DNA of 64,000 nt, taken from Shinella sp. XGS7 (lineage in GTDB: Bacteria > Pseudomonadota > Gammaproteobacteria > Burkholderiales > Burkholderiaceae_C). Positions 1 to 7,877 of the stretch are shown in pieces (the first letter of the stretch is position 1; each line of letters starts with the position of its first letter). Both the position numbers and the translations under genes were made by a program. Below the pieces are notes generated by a model. That model was not told the origin of the DNA and did not search any database. It saw only the letters and a program-made list of their open reading frames with translations. The stretch is taken from contig NZ_CP084758.1 in the NCBI RefSeq assembly GCF_020535565.1, positions 4,725,001-4,789,000 of the forward strand. Reading direction: 5' to 3'.

Positions 1-389
1 CGCACGGCCTCGCTCACATAGCCCTGGCCCTGGGCGCTGCTGCGCACCCAGTAGCCGATCTCGAAGCGCCGCACCGTCCAGTCCAGGCGGTGCAGGCCGG
101 TGCCGCCCAGGAGGCGCCCTGCCTGACCCTGCGGCCCCTTGAGATAGAACTGGTAGACCAGATCGCTGCGTTCGATGAAGCGCGCCACCTGGTGGCGCAC
201 CACGGTCTCGCTCTCCTCGATGCTGGGCGCCGCCTGGGCCCAGGGCATCCAGGGCTTGAGCTCGGCCAGGGATTCGCAAACGGCGGCATTCAGGGCCTGG
301 CCCAGGCCGATATGCGGCATGGCAATCACCAGTCTCTCGGTCTCCAGGCGCTCCGGCACCTGGATCAGCACGGGGTCGGGCAGGCTCAT
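1..389 (-). CDS. GNAT family N-acetyltransferase, N-terminal part (cut by window edge)
   Basis: About 129 residues of a RimJ/RimL-type acetyltransferase are visible; the C-terminus lies beyond position 1. The ATG at 389 opens with an ETERLVI stretch typical of the first strand of this family. Later come LLGGTGLHRLDW and EIGYWV, and then RSSAQGQGYVSEAV, which matches the acetyl-CoA pyrophosphate-binding loop (Q/R-x-x-G-x-G/A). Members acetylate protein N-termini, amino acids or small molecules with acetyl-CoA in the cytoplasm; the substrate cannot be read from sequence. The gene is followed on the same strand, upstream, by the MFS exporter at 427-1788 with a 37 bp gap, so the two may share a transcript. 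The family call is firm; the substrate is unknown. Confidence 0.8.
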   Translation of the reverse strand, partial: MSLPDPVLIQVPERLETERLVIAMPHIGLGQALNAAVCESLAELKPWMPWAQAAPSIEESETVVRHQVARFIERSDLVYQFYLKGPQGQAGRLLGGTGLHRLDWTVRRFEIGYWVRSSAQGQGYVSEAV

Positions 390-426
390 CGCGGACATTC
401 CTTCGTGGCGTTGAATTGTTGGGGCT

Positions 427-1788
427 TCATTTGCTGGGCTGCAGCTCGGCCGGCGGCCGGCCGGGCATGGCTTCGGCGCCCAGGGTGGACTCGCCCACCA
501 GCTCCTCCACCCGCGGCAGCTCGCGCACCTCGCGGATCACGCGGTGACGCCAGACCAGGGCGGTGAGCAGCAGCGCGCCGCAGCCTGCAAAGGCCAGGGC
601 CGCGCGCAGGCCCAGATGCTCGCCCAGCCAGCCGCCGATCAGGGCGCCGGGCCCGGCGGGCAGCAGGATCAGCCAGCGCATGGTGCTGGTCATGCGGCCC
701 AGCATGGGCGCGGGCGTCACCGCCTGGCGCAGGGACAGGAAGTTGATGAAGATCAGCACCGCCCCGATGCCGAAGGTGAAAAGCATGAAGGCAAAGGCCG
801 CGATGCCCAGGCGGTTGGCCGGCGCCAGCGAGAGCAGCAGCCAGCCCAGGCCGCAGATGCCGAAGCCCGCGATCAGGCTGGGCCCGGGGCCAAGATGGCG
901 GCTGATGCGGTGGCCGAAGACGCTGGCCAGCACCGTGCCCGCGCCCAGGGCCACATAGCTCAGGCCCACGGTCTGGCCCGAGAGGCCCAGGGTGCGCGTG
1001 GCAAAGAGGATCTGCACCACCAGGGCCGCGTTGTGGCAGAGCTGCCAGCCGCCCACGGCCGTGGCCAGGCTCACCAGCAGGCGCTTGTCGCGCACAAAGC
1101 GCACGCCGGCCTTGAGGTCGCGCCAGAAGTCGGCCTCGGGGTGCACGCGCAGCTGCTCCTGCACCTTGATGCCGCGCAGGATCAGGGCCGAGATCAGCAC
1201 CAGCACCGCGTCCACCGCCAGGGCCATGGGCGCACCCAGCACCTTGATCAGGGCGCCGGCAAGACCCGGCCCCGCCACCTCGGCCCCCGAGGAAGCCAGA
1301 GCGTTCTTGGCATGCGCCTCCACCAGGCGGTCGCGCGGCACCACCTGGGTGAGCACGATCTGGGCGGCGCTGCCGGCCGTGGTGTAGACCATGCCCAGCA
1401 CAAAGCCCACCACATAGAGCCAGGTCATGGACAGCCAGCCCATCCAGGCCGCCACGGGCACGGTGGCCACCACCAGGGCCAGGCAGGTCTCGCCCCAGAT
1501 ATAGACCGGCAGCTTGCGCACCCGGTCCAGCCACACGCCCGAGGGCAGGGAGAAGAGCACGAAGGGCACGATCTCCATGGCCGTGAGCAGGCCCATCTGG
1601 GTGGGGCTGGCGTTGAGCAGCAGGGCTGCCGTCAGCGGCAGGGCCAGCATGGTGATCTGGCCGCCCAGGGAGCTGATCAGGATGGAGCTCCAGAGGCGGC
1701 GGTAGATGCGGTCGCGCAGCAGATCCCGCGGGGGCAGGGTCAGGCTTTGCTTGAGCCGGTCAAACCAGGGCATGGGCCGGGTCGACAT
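427..1788 (-). CDS. MFS transporter, EntS/MFS_3-like exporter
   Basis: A 453-residue integral membrane protein with about 12 hydrophobic segments. The first loop carries LPSGVWLDRVRK, a good match to the MFS motif between TM2 and TM3, and the topology resembles the enterobactin exporter EntS group. The open frame extends 15 codons upstream, but the ATG at 1788 is preceded by a GGAG with good spacing and starts MSTRPMPWFDR, so this start was chosen. It probably exports a small molecule by proton antiport from the inner membrane. The GNAT gene directly downstream could modify the same compound, but this is only contextual. No regulator gene is adjacent. The substrate is unknown. Confidence 0.85.
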   Translation of the reverse strand: MSTRPMPWFDRLKQSLTLPPRDLLRDRIYRRLWSSILISSLGGQITMLALPLTAALLLNASPTQMGLLTAMEIVPFVLFSLPSGVWLDRVRKLPVYIWGETCLALVVATVPVAAWMGWLSMTWLYVVGFVLGMVYTTAGSAAQIVLTQVVPRDRLVEAHAKNALASSGAEVAGPGLAGALIKVLGAPMALAVDAVLVLISALILRGIKVQEQLRVHPEADFWRDLKAGVRFVRDKRLLVSLATAVGGWQLCHNAALVVQILFATRTLGLSGQTVGLSYVALGAGTVLASVFGHRISRHLGPGPSLIAGFGICGLGWLLLSLAPANRLGIAAFAFMLFTFGIGAVLIFINFLSLRQAVTPAPMLGRMTSTMRWLILLPAGPGALIGGWLGEHLGLRAALAFAGCGALLLTALVWRHRVIREVRELPRVEELVGESTLGAEAMPGRPPAELQPSK

Positions 1789-2062
1789 GGGAATCTCCAG
1801 AAAATGCGCAGCGGCGGCCCCTGGACGGGGCAAGACGGCAGGCTGGCGCCGGGGAAAGACGGAAAGAAGAGACGGTAGCGGGCGGGCGGCCCGCGGGAGC
1901 GGCGCTGGGCGCGCTCAGGCTCGCAAGCCGCGCGCGCCCACCGGCACCGCGGCTGGGCCTGCGGTGCGGCGTCTGGTGCGATCGAGCAGCTTGGTCATGG
2001 CCGGCTTGGAAGTGAGCGGCCATCGTACAGGCTGGCTTGATGGCGGACAAGTTCAGTCCGGC

Positions 2063-2974
2063 TCAGCCCGCTCGCTGATCGCGCGCCGGCCGACGCTGCG
2101 CGCCCCAGAAGCTGCCCTCGCGCCCAAAGCCCAGGCGCTCGTACAGGCCGATGGCCACGTCCTCGGGGTCGGCGCAGACCACCAGGCGCGCCAGGCCCAT
2201 GGCCTCCACGCCCTGCCGGCTAACCGCCGCGATCAGGGCGCTGCACAGGCCGCGCCGGCGCCAGTCCGGGTGCGTGCCCACGAACTGGAAGCGGCCCAGC
2301 CCGCCCCCGTGGCCCTCATGGCCCGCATGGCCCTCATGGCCCTCGTGGAACAGGCCGCAGTCCGCCACCAGGGCGCCGCTGGCGCGGTGGCGGATGCCGA
2401 ACCAGTGGCCCCTACCCGCAGCCTGCATGGCGGCATAGCGCTGCATCTGGCGCAGGCGGAACTCGCGGTAGCTTTCGGGCTCAAAGCCGGGGGGCCGGCT
2501 GGCGCATTGCAGATCCACCAGCTCGGCCTGCCGGCCCGGCTGCGCCAGGTCCAGCACCTGGAACTCGAAGTCGGCCTCCAGCGCTCGCCGCGGGGGCAGG
2601 AGCTGAGCCGGCCCGGCGCTGAGCTGGGCGGTGGCAAAGATCTCGAAACCGGCCGCCAGCCAGCTCAGCAGGGGCTCGTGGGCGGCATGGGCATCAAAGC
2701 CGATGGCCACATGGCCGGACTCGGGCACATGGCGGCCCACCTCGGCCTCGAAGCGCGCCAGCCAGTGCGCCAGATCGGCATCGCGCGGTGGCTGGGGCAG
2801 AACCAGGCAGTTGCCCCAGTAGAAGAGCGGGTTGTCCGGCGTGCGCAGCACCAGGCAGTCGGGCCGCGCCTGCACCAGGCCGTCGAAGCGGACGAAGATC
2901 AGCTCGGTCTGCCAGCCCAGGGAGAAGCTGGCGGGCGAGAGGGGCACGGCGTCGGGCGCACGCATGGGGCACAT
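2063..2974 (-). CDS. GNAT N-acetyltransferase with His-rich repeat insert
   Basis: 303 residues. The C-terminal half (about 160-295) is a GNAT domain: GTHPDWRRRGLCSAL is the acetyl-CoA-binding segment and IGLYERLGFGREG is the usual closing strand-helix. The N-terminal half has the sequence character of a second, degenerate GNAT lobe, as in two-domain acetyltransferases, but no intact CoA motif is visible there. Between the GNAT strands lies a low-complexity loop, HEGHEGHAGHEGHGGG, encoded by tandem 9-base units; such an insert is not part of the family core and could bind metal. A second ATG three codons in (2965) is an alternative start. It stands alone between an empty 274 bp stretch and ggt. 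The substrate is unknown. Confidence 0.8.
   Translation of the reverse strand: MCPMRAPDAVPLSPASFSLGWQTELIFVRFDGLVQARPDCLVLRTPDNPLFYWGNCLVLPQPPRDADLAHWLARFEAEVGRHVPESGHVAIGFDAHAAHEPLLSWLAAGFEIFATAQLSAGPAQLLPPRRALEADFEFQVLDLAQPGRQAELVDLQCASRPPGFEPESYREFRLRQMQRYAAMQAAGRGHWFGIRHRASGALVADCGLFHEGHEGHAGHEGHGGGLGRFQFVGTHPDWRRRGLCSALIAAVSRQGVEAMGLARLVVCADPEDVAIGLYERLGFGREGSFWGAQRRPARDQRAG
2309..2348 (-). repeat. Tandem 9-bp repeat coding His-Glu-Gly units
   Basis: Four consecutive 9-base units on the plus strand (GTGGCCCTC, ATGGCCCGC, ATGGCCCTC, ATGGCCCTC) followed by GTGG. Read on the minus strand they encode the HEGHEGHAGHEGH stretch of the acetyltransferase. The unit is a multiple of three, so slippage would change the number of His repeats without breaking the frame. 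Confidence 0.85.
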
Positions 2975-3046
2975 GCCCCAGAACCTAGCGCCCGCACGCC
3001 TGCCCGCCCAGTGCCGAAAGCCAGGCCCTGCGGGCGGCGCACATCA

Positions 3047-4681
3047 TCAGTAGCCGGCGGCGGCGCCGTCGCGGCGCGGGTCGCTGGCGGCCACATAGCC
3101 TTCCACCGCCGGGTCGCCCAGGCGCCAGATGAACTGGCCGGCGCCGAAGTCCTGGTAGCTGTCGTGGATGTCACCGATCTCATGACCCAGGGCGCGCAGA
3201 CCCTCGATGGTCTCGGGCTTCATGCTGGGCTCCACATTGATGGACAGGCCCTCGTTGAAGCGCCAGCGCGGCGCGTCGCAGGCCGCCTGGGGATGCTGCT
3301 TGTAGTCCAGCATGCGCACCAGGGTCTGCATATGGCCCTGGGGCTGCATATTGCCGCCCATCACGCCATAGCTCATCACCGGCTGACCGTTCTGGGTCAG
3401 GAAGGCCGGGATGATGGTGTGGAAGGGGCGCTTGCCCGGCGCCACCTGGTTGGCGAAGCCGTCTTCCAGCGTGAAGCCATGGCCTCGGTTCTGCAGCGAG
3501 ACGCCATAGCCCGGCACGACCAGGCCCGAGCCGAAGCCCATGTAATTGCTCTGGATGAAGCTGACCATCATGCCGCTCTCATCGGCCGTGGTCAGGTAGA
3601 TGGTGCCGCCCTTGACCGGGTTGCCGGCCTTGAAGTCTTGGGCCTTCCTGGGGTCGATCAGCTTGGCGCGCTCGGCAAGATAGGCCGGGTCCAGCATCTG
3701 GGCCGGCGTCATCGCCATGGCCGAGGGCTCGGCCACGTATTTGTAGACATCGGCAAAGGCCAGCTTCATGGCCTCGATCTGCAGATGCTGGGAGGCGGTG
3801 CTGTCCACCGCGTGCTGGGCCACGTCCAGGTGCTTGAGGATGCCCAGCGCCATCAGGGCAGCGATGCCCTGGCCGTTGGGCGGGATCTCGTGCAGGGTGT
3901 GGCCGGCATAGTCCTGGCTGATGGGCGTGACCCACTCGGGCTGGTAGGCCGCGAAGTCGGCCGCGCTCATCGCGCCGCCGGTCTGCCTGGCAAAGGCTTC
4001 CACGGCCGCGGCCACCTCGCCGCGGTAGAAGGCCTCGCCTTTCGTCTCGGCGATCAGGCGCAGGGTGCGCGCCGCGGCCTTGAACTGGAACAACTCACCC
4101 ACATGAGGCGCGCGGCCCTTGGGCAGGAAGGCCTCGGCAAAGCCGGGCTGGGCCACCAGCTCCTCCACCTTGGAGGCCAGGGTCCACTTCTGCTGCACGA
4201 TCACCGGCACCGCATAGCCGCGCTCGGCAATCTCGATGGCCGGTGCCATCAGATCGGCAAAGGGCAGCTTGCCAAAGCGCTGGCTCAGGGCCACCCAGCC
4301 GGCCACGGCGCCGGGCACGGTGACGGCATCCCAGCCGCGCTTGGGCAGGCTCTTGGCGTCGGCACCGTACTTCTTGCGGAAGTAGCCCACATCCCAGGCC
4401 TGGGGCGCGCGGCCCGAGGCGTTCAGGCCGTGCAGCTCCTTGCCGTCCCAGAGGATGGCGAAGGCGTCCGAGCCCAGGCCGTTGCTGCAGGGCTCCACCA
4501 AGGTCATGACGGCCGCGGTGGCGATGGCGGCATCCACCGCATTGCCGCCCTGGGCCAGGATGCGCAAACCCGCCTGCGCCGCCAGCGGGTGCGAGGTGGA
4601 GACGATGTTGCGGGCGAAGACCGGGCTGCGCTGGCTGGTGTAGCCGCTGTTCCAGTCGAAGTCGTGTTGGGTAGGGCTCAT
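3047..4681 (-). CDS. ggt: Gamma-glutamyltransferase family protein
   Basis: 544 residues, the usual size for the Ntn-hydrolase gamma-glutamyltransferases. ILAQGGNAVDAAIATAAVMTLVEP near residue 42 onward is the family N-terminal block. The self-processing site is visible as LTTADESG, with the catalytic Thr at about 364 becoming the N-terminus of the small subunit. GVMGGNMQPQGH and the DAPRWRFNEG block lie near the C-terminus. The enzyme cleaves gamma-glutamyl bonds, for example of glutathione. No clear signal peptide is seen, which suggests a cytoplasmic YwrD-like member or non-classical export. The Bug protein gene lies 12 bp upstream on the same strand, so the two are probably one operon served by the divergent LysR regulator at 5800. 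The fold is certain; the physiological substrate is inferred. Confidence 0.92.
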   Translation of the reverse strand: MSPTQHDFDWNSGYTSQRSPVFARNIVSTSHPLAAQAGLRILAQGGNAVDAAIATAAVMTLVEPCSNGLGSDAFAILWDGKELHGLNASGRAPQAWDVGYFRKKYGADAKSLPKRGWDAVTVPGAVAGWVALSQRFGKLPFADLMAPAIEIAERGYAVPVIVQQKWTLASKVEELVAQPGFAEAFLPKGRAPHVGELFQFKAAARTLRLIAETKGEAFYRGEVAAAVEAFARQTGGAMSAADFAAYQPEWVTPISQDYAGHTLHEIPPNGQGIAALMALGILKHLDVAQHAVDSTASQHLQIEAMKLAFADVYKYVAEPSAMAMTPAQMLDPAYLAERAKLIDPRKAQDFKAGNPVKGGTIYLTTADESGMMVSFIQSNYMGFGSGLVVPGYGVSLQNRGHGFTLEDGFANQVAPGKRPFHTIIPAFLTQNGQPVMSYGVMGGNMQPQGHMQTLVRMLDYKQHPQAACDAPRWRFNEGLSINVEPSMKPETIEGLRALGHEIGDIHDSYQDFGAGQFIWRLGDPAVEGYVAASDPRRDGAAAGY

Positions 4682-4693
4682 GGCCTTGTCTCC

Positions 4694-5698
4694 TCAGTCC
4701 AGGGTGATTTTGCGTTCGCGGATCAGGCGGCCCCAGCGTTCGCTGTCGGCCTTGACCAGGGCGGCAAACTGGGCGGGGCTGCCGCCCGCGGGTTCGGCGC
4801 CCAGGCGGGCCAGGCGCTCGCGCACATCCGCCGACTGCAGCGCGGTGTTGAGTTCCTGGTTCAGGCGGGTCTGCAGCGCGGCGGGCAGGCCCTTGGGCGC
4901 GTAGAGACCGAACCAGGTCACGGACTCATAGCCCGGCAGGCCGGACTCGGCCACCGTGGGCAACTCCGGCGCCAGGGCCGAGCGGCTGCGACCCGTCACC
5001 GCCAGGGCGCGGATGCGGCCGTCCTTCACATGGGGCAGGCCGGAAACGATGGAGTCGATCAGCAGCTGCACATTGCCCGCCGCCAGATCGGGCATGGACA
5101 GGCCGGTGCCGCGGTAAGGGATGTGGGTGATGAACACGCCGGCCTGGCTCTTGAAGGCCTCGGTGCTCAGATGCACGATGGTGCCGTTGCCGCTGGAGGC
5201 GTAGTTCAGCTGGCCGGGCTTGCTCTTGGCCAGGGCAATCAGCTCGCGCACATCCTTGACCGGCAGGCCGGGCGTGACCAGCAGCACATTGGCCGCCTGG
5301 GCGATCTGGCCCACGGGGCTGAAGTCCTCCTCCACCTTGTAGCCCAGGCGGGGGTTCAGATGCGGGCCGATGGCATGGGTGCTGCTCGTGGCCACCAGCA
5401 GGGTGTAGCCATCGGGCGCTGCCTTGGCCACTTCCTGCGAGCCCAGGGTTCCACCGGCGCCGGCCTTGTTGTCCACCACCAGCTGCTGCCCCAGCTGGCT
5501 GGCCAGTTTCTGCGAGACAGCGCGCGCCAGCAGATCGGTAGCGCCGCCCGCCGGAAAGGGCACGACCAGGCGGATGGGCCGATTCGGATAGCTGGCGCCG
5601 GTCTGCGCCTGGGCCGGCGCCAGGCTCGCGCTGGCCAGCAGGGCGGCGAGCAGGGCAGCCAGGGGCAGCCGGGGACGGACACGGAACTGGAAGGGCAT
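4694..5698 (-). CDS. Bug family (TctC-type) periplasmic solute-binding protein
   Basis: 334 residues from the ATG at 5698. The start is followed by a basic N-terminus and a hydrophobic LPLAALLAALLASASLAPAQA signal sequence ending in AQA. The mature part opens YPNRPIRLVVPFPAGGATD, the diagnostic Bug motif, followed by GQQLVVDNKAGAGG. Bug proteins bind carboxylic acids or amino acids in the periplasm. Many are orphans without TctAB membrane partners, as here. The open frame extends 29 codons further upstream through the intergenic operator region, which argues against the longer start. It probably leads an operon with ggt (12 bp gap), so the ligand may be a gamma-glutamyl compound or amino acid; that is inference. 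A palindrome at 5753-5776 lies in its promoter region. Confidence 0.9.
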   Translation of the reverse strand: MPFQFRVRPRLPLAALLAALLASASLAPAQAQTGASYPNRPIRLVVPFPAGGATDLLARAVSQKLASQLGQQLVVDNKAGAGGTLGSQEVAKAAPDGYTLLVATSSTHAIGPHLNPRLGYKVEEDFSPVGQIAQAANVLLVTPGLPVKDVRELIALAKSKPGQLNYASSGNGTIVHLSTEAFKSQAGVFITHIPYRGTGLSMPDLAAGNVQLLIDSIVSGLPHVKDGRIRALAVTGRSRSALAPELPTVAESGLPGYESVTWFGLYAPKGLPAALQTRLNQELNTALQSADVRERLARLGAEPAGGSPAQFAALVKADSERWGRLIRERKITLD

Positions 5699-5752
5699 GC
5701 GCAAACGCTCCGAACACAGATGACGAGCCCCGATTCTGCGACCCGCCCCATC

Positions 5753-5776
5753 GCAAGAAAAGCTAATAATTCTTGC
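5753..5776. promoter_or_regulatory. Perfect dyad in LysR/Bug divergent promoter region
   Basis: GCAAGAA (5753-5759) and TTCTTGC (5770-5776) are perfect inverted arms separated by ten AT-rich bases. A second dyad, ACAAG-CTCTT-CTTGT, lies just before the LysR start and shares the CAAG/CTTG core. LysR-type regulators bind interrupted dyads between divergent genes, so these are likely operators for autoregulation and for control of the Bug-ggt operon. Confidence 0.6.
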
Positions 5777-5799
5777 CTCCTTCACAAGCTCTTCTTGTC

Positions 5800-6693
5800 A
5801 TGCCCAGCTTGCGCACGCTTCGCAGCTTTGTTGCCGTGGCCCGCCAGGGCTCCTTCGCCGCCGGTGCGGCCGAGGTGGCCCTGACCCAGGCCGCGGTGAG
5901 CCTGCAGATGCGCAATCTGGAGGCCGAGCTCAAGCGCGCCCTCTTCGACCGCGGCGGCCAGGGCGGCCGCTCGGCCCAGCTCAATGCCGCGGGCCAGGCC
6001 CTGCTGCCCTGGGCCGAACGCATGCTGGCCCTGGACGCCCAACTGCACGAGGAGCTGCGCGACGCGGCCCAGCGCGCCGACCCCATGCAGGGCGCCTACC
6101 GCGTGGGCGCCGTGGTCTCGGCCGTGGCGCCGCTGGCCCATGCCGTGGTGGCGCTCAAGCAGGCGCATGCAGGTCTGGAGCTCAAGCTGATCTCGGCCCG
6201 GTCGGGCGAGCTGGCGGCACAGGTGGAGGCGGGCCAGCTCGATGCCGCGGTGCTGGTGCGCGGCCCCGGCCGCACCGCGCCAGGCCTGGCCTGGCTCCCT
6301 CTGTATGAAGAACCCTTGGTGCTGCTGGCCCCGGCCGAGCCTGCACGCCTGGGCGCGGCGCGGCTGCTGGCCGAGTCACCCTTTCTGCGCTTTGACCGCA
6401 GCGAGCGCACCGGCGCCCTGGTGGAGCAGGCCCTGCGCCGCCTGGGCCATCCCAAGCTGCAGGAGTTCCTGGAGCTCAATTCCATCGAGGCCCTGGCCGA
6501 GCTGGTGCGTCAGCGCGTGGGCGTGGCCCTGCTGCCGCGTCTGCGCAGCGCCAGCTGGGAGCAAGACCCGACCCTGCGCGTGCTGCCCCTGCCGGGCCTG
6601 CCACTCACGCGCAGCCTGGGCCTGCTGTGCCGGCGCAGCGTGCGCGGCCCGCTGACCGAGGCCATCGTGCAACAGTTCGACGCCCACTTGTAA
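5800..6693 (+). CDS. LysR-type transcriptional regulator
   Basis: 297 residues. The N-terminal winged helix-turn-helix is clear: LRSFVAVARQGSFAAGAAEVALTQAAVSLQMRNLEAEL, with the family pattern of recognition helix, then LFDRGGQGGRSAQLNAAGQALL. The rest is the type 2 periplasmic-binding-like effector domain. The ATG at 5800 gives the canonical N-terminus; an upstream TTG lies inside the palindrome. The gene is divergent from the Bug-ggt operon (102 bp between starts), the classic layout for a LysR regulator acting on its neighbour. The effector is unknown but is probably a metabolite of the Bug ligand. Confidence 0.9.
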   Translation: MPSLRTLRSFVAVARQGSFAAGAAEVALTQAAVSLQMRNLEAELKRALFDRGGQGGRSAQLNAAGQALLPWAERMLALDAQLHEELRDAAQRADPMQGAYRVGAVVSAVAPLAHAVVALKQAHAGLELKLISARSGELAAQVEAGQLDAAVLVRGPGRTAPGLAWLPLYEEPLVLLAPAEPARLGAARLLAESPFLRFDRSERTGALVEQALRRLGHPKLQEFLELNSIEALAELVRQRVGVALLPRLRSASWEQDPTLRVLPLPGLPLTRSLGLLCRRSVRGPLTEAIVQQFDAHL

Positions 6694-6781
6694 GACATTG
6701 CAAACAGGGGTCCGCGGGGTCAACTGCGGGTCTACAGCCCTCGTTGTGTCACTACCTTTCACCACTCCACGGAGAGACGCG

Positions 6782-7150
6782 ATGAGCACCCTGAAGACCA
6801 CCCTGAGCACCGCCCTGCTGGCCCTGTCTGCCGGTGTTGCCCTGGCCCAGGCTCCGGCCGCCCCTGCCACCACCGCAGCCCCCGCCGCGACCGCAGCGCC
6901 GGCCGCCACGGCGGCCCCGGCCAAGGCCGAAGCCAAGGTGGAAGCCAAGGCCGAGACCAAGCACGAAGCCAAGGCGGCCCACACGAGCAAGCATGCGGCC
7001 AAGCCCGCCCACAAGGCCGCCAAGGACGGTGCCGCCAAGCCCGAAGCCAAGGCGGATACCAAGGCCGAAGTGAAGGCCGAGCCCAAGGCTGAAGCCAAGC
7101 CCGCGGCTGCCGCGCCGGCCACGCCTGCAGCCCCCAAGACCCAGGGCTGA
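6782..7150 (+). CDS. Ala/Lys/Pro-rich low-complexity exported protein
   Basis: 122 residues. A signal peptide (MSTLKTTLSTALLALSAGVALA, cleavage after ALA) precedes a mature chain made almost only of Ala, Lys, Pro, Glu, Thr and His, with recurring PAATAAP and EAKxE/KAE units. The composition resembles histone H1-like or AlgP-type tails, but here with an export signal. A GGAGAG ribosome-binding site sits in front of the ATG at 6782; the longer frame from 6698 lacks one. No domain is recognisable. It could be a periplasmic polyanion-binding or spacer protein; this is a guess. It stands alone between the LysR gene and a repeat-rich 180 bp stretch. Confidence 0.75.
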   Translation: MSTLKTTLSTALLALSAGVALAQAPAAPATTAAPAATAAPAATAAPAKAEAKVEAKAETKHEAKAAHTSKHAAKPAHKAAKDGAAKPEAKADTKAEVKAEPKAEAKPAAAAPATPAAPKTQG

Positions 7151-7192
7151 TCCAGCGGTCTCGCAGGTCAATATCGACTAGCAAGACCTGAC

Positions 7193-7227
7193 CCTTGCGG
7201 AGCTCCGGCTCCGCCCCCGCCGCAAGG
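7193..7227. terminator. Strong hairpin downstream of the Ala/Lys-rich gene
   Basis: CCTTGCGG (7193-7200) pairs with CCGCAAGG (7220-7227), and inside this a GCGGAGC/GCTCCGC pairing is an alternative fold. A third copy of CCTTGCGG follows at 7234. There is no U-run, so a rho-independent terminator is possible but not certain. The stretch to 7329 shows no gene. Confidence 0.4.
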
Positions 7228-7329
7228 TTCATCCCTTGCGGCGCTGCGCGTTCTGGTGGTTCCGGATCGCGTGCTGCGCGGCAAGGCAGCGCTCTGCCAG
7301 ACCTTGCTGTTTCTCCGTGGTGCTCCGTC

Positions 7330-7830
7330 TCAGAGCGCCTTGTCGCGCAGCGCCATCAGCAGATCCGGGCAACCCTCCTCATTGCCCGAACCATCTCCCC
7401 GGGCCTGCAGCACAAAGCCATGGCGCTCGTAGAAGCGCCGCGCGCCGGCATTGGGCTCGAAGGTGTAGAGCCTGAGCGGCCGGGGCAGGCGCGCCAGCGC
7501 ATGGCGCAGCAAGCGCGTGCCCAGGCCCTGCCCCGTATGGGCGGGGTGCACATACAGCTGCTCGATCCAGGCGCCGCCCTCATCGCCCTCATCGCCCACT
7601 TCCCGCGCTTCCAGCGCGTCGCTGAGAAAACCCAGCACGGATCCCTCGGGCGCTTGGCTCAGCACCCAGCTGCACCCCGCGGGCAGCAGGATCTCGGCCA
7701 CCCAGCGGCGCACCTCGGCCTCGGTGTGGGCCAGGGGCGCGTAAGGCAGGTGGATGCGGCGCGCGGCCAGATAGAGCGTGGCCATCGGCTCAGCGTCCCG
7801 GGGGCTTGCAGGCCTGATCTCAAGGCTCAT
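7330..7830 (-). CDS. GNAT family N-acetyltransferase
   Basis: 166 residues from the ATG at 7830 ([16 protein letters not shown], the standard GNAT opening). [20 protein letters not shown] is the acetyl-CoA-binding motif A and [15 protein letters not shown] the closing motif B. The [12 protein letters not shown] stretch before the central strand is another small acidic/glycine repeat, comparable to the His repeat of the GNAT at 2063. The gene is divergent from ureG with 47 bp between starts, so the two share a very short promoter region. The acetyl acceptor is unknown. The family assignment is secure. Confidence 0.88.
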   Translation of the reverse strand: MSLEIRPASPRDAEPMATLYLAARRIHLPYAPLAHTEAEVRRWVAEILLPAGCSWVLSQAPEGSVLGFLSDALEAREVGDEGDEGGAWIEQLYVHPAHTGQGLGTRLLRHALARLPRPLRLYTFEPNAGARRFYERHGFVLQARGDGSGNEEGCPDLLMALRDKAL

Positions 7831-7877
7831 GGCACTATGCTTGCTTGCATTGTCGGACCGCGATACTGACACAAGCC

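Noticed and set aside
2309-2348. CRISPR-like short repeats
   Set aside because: Units are contiguous 9-mers without spacers, inside a coding frame.
1706-5884. A plus-strand open frame of 1392 codons opposite the GNAT, ggt and Bug genes
   Set aside because: It is Gly/Ala/Arg/Gln/His-rich without any domain and runs antisense to three clear protein families. GC-rich codon bias leaves such frames open by chance.
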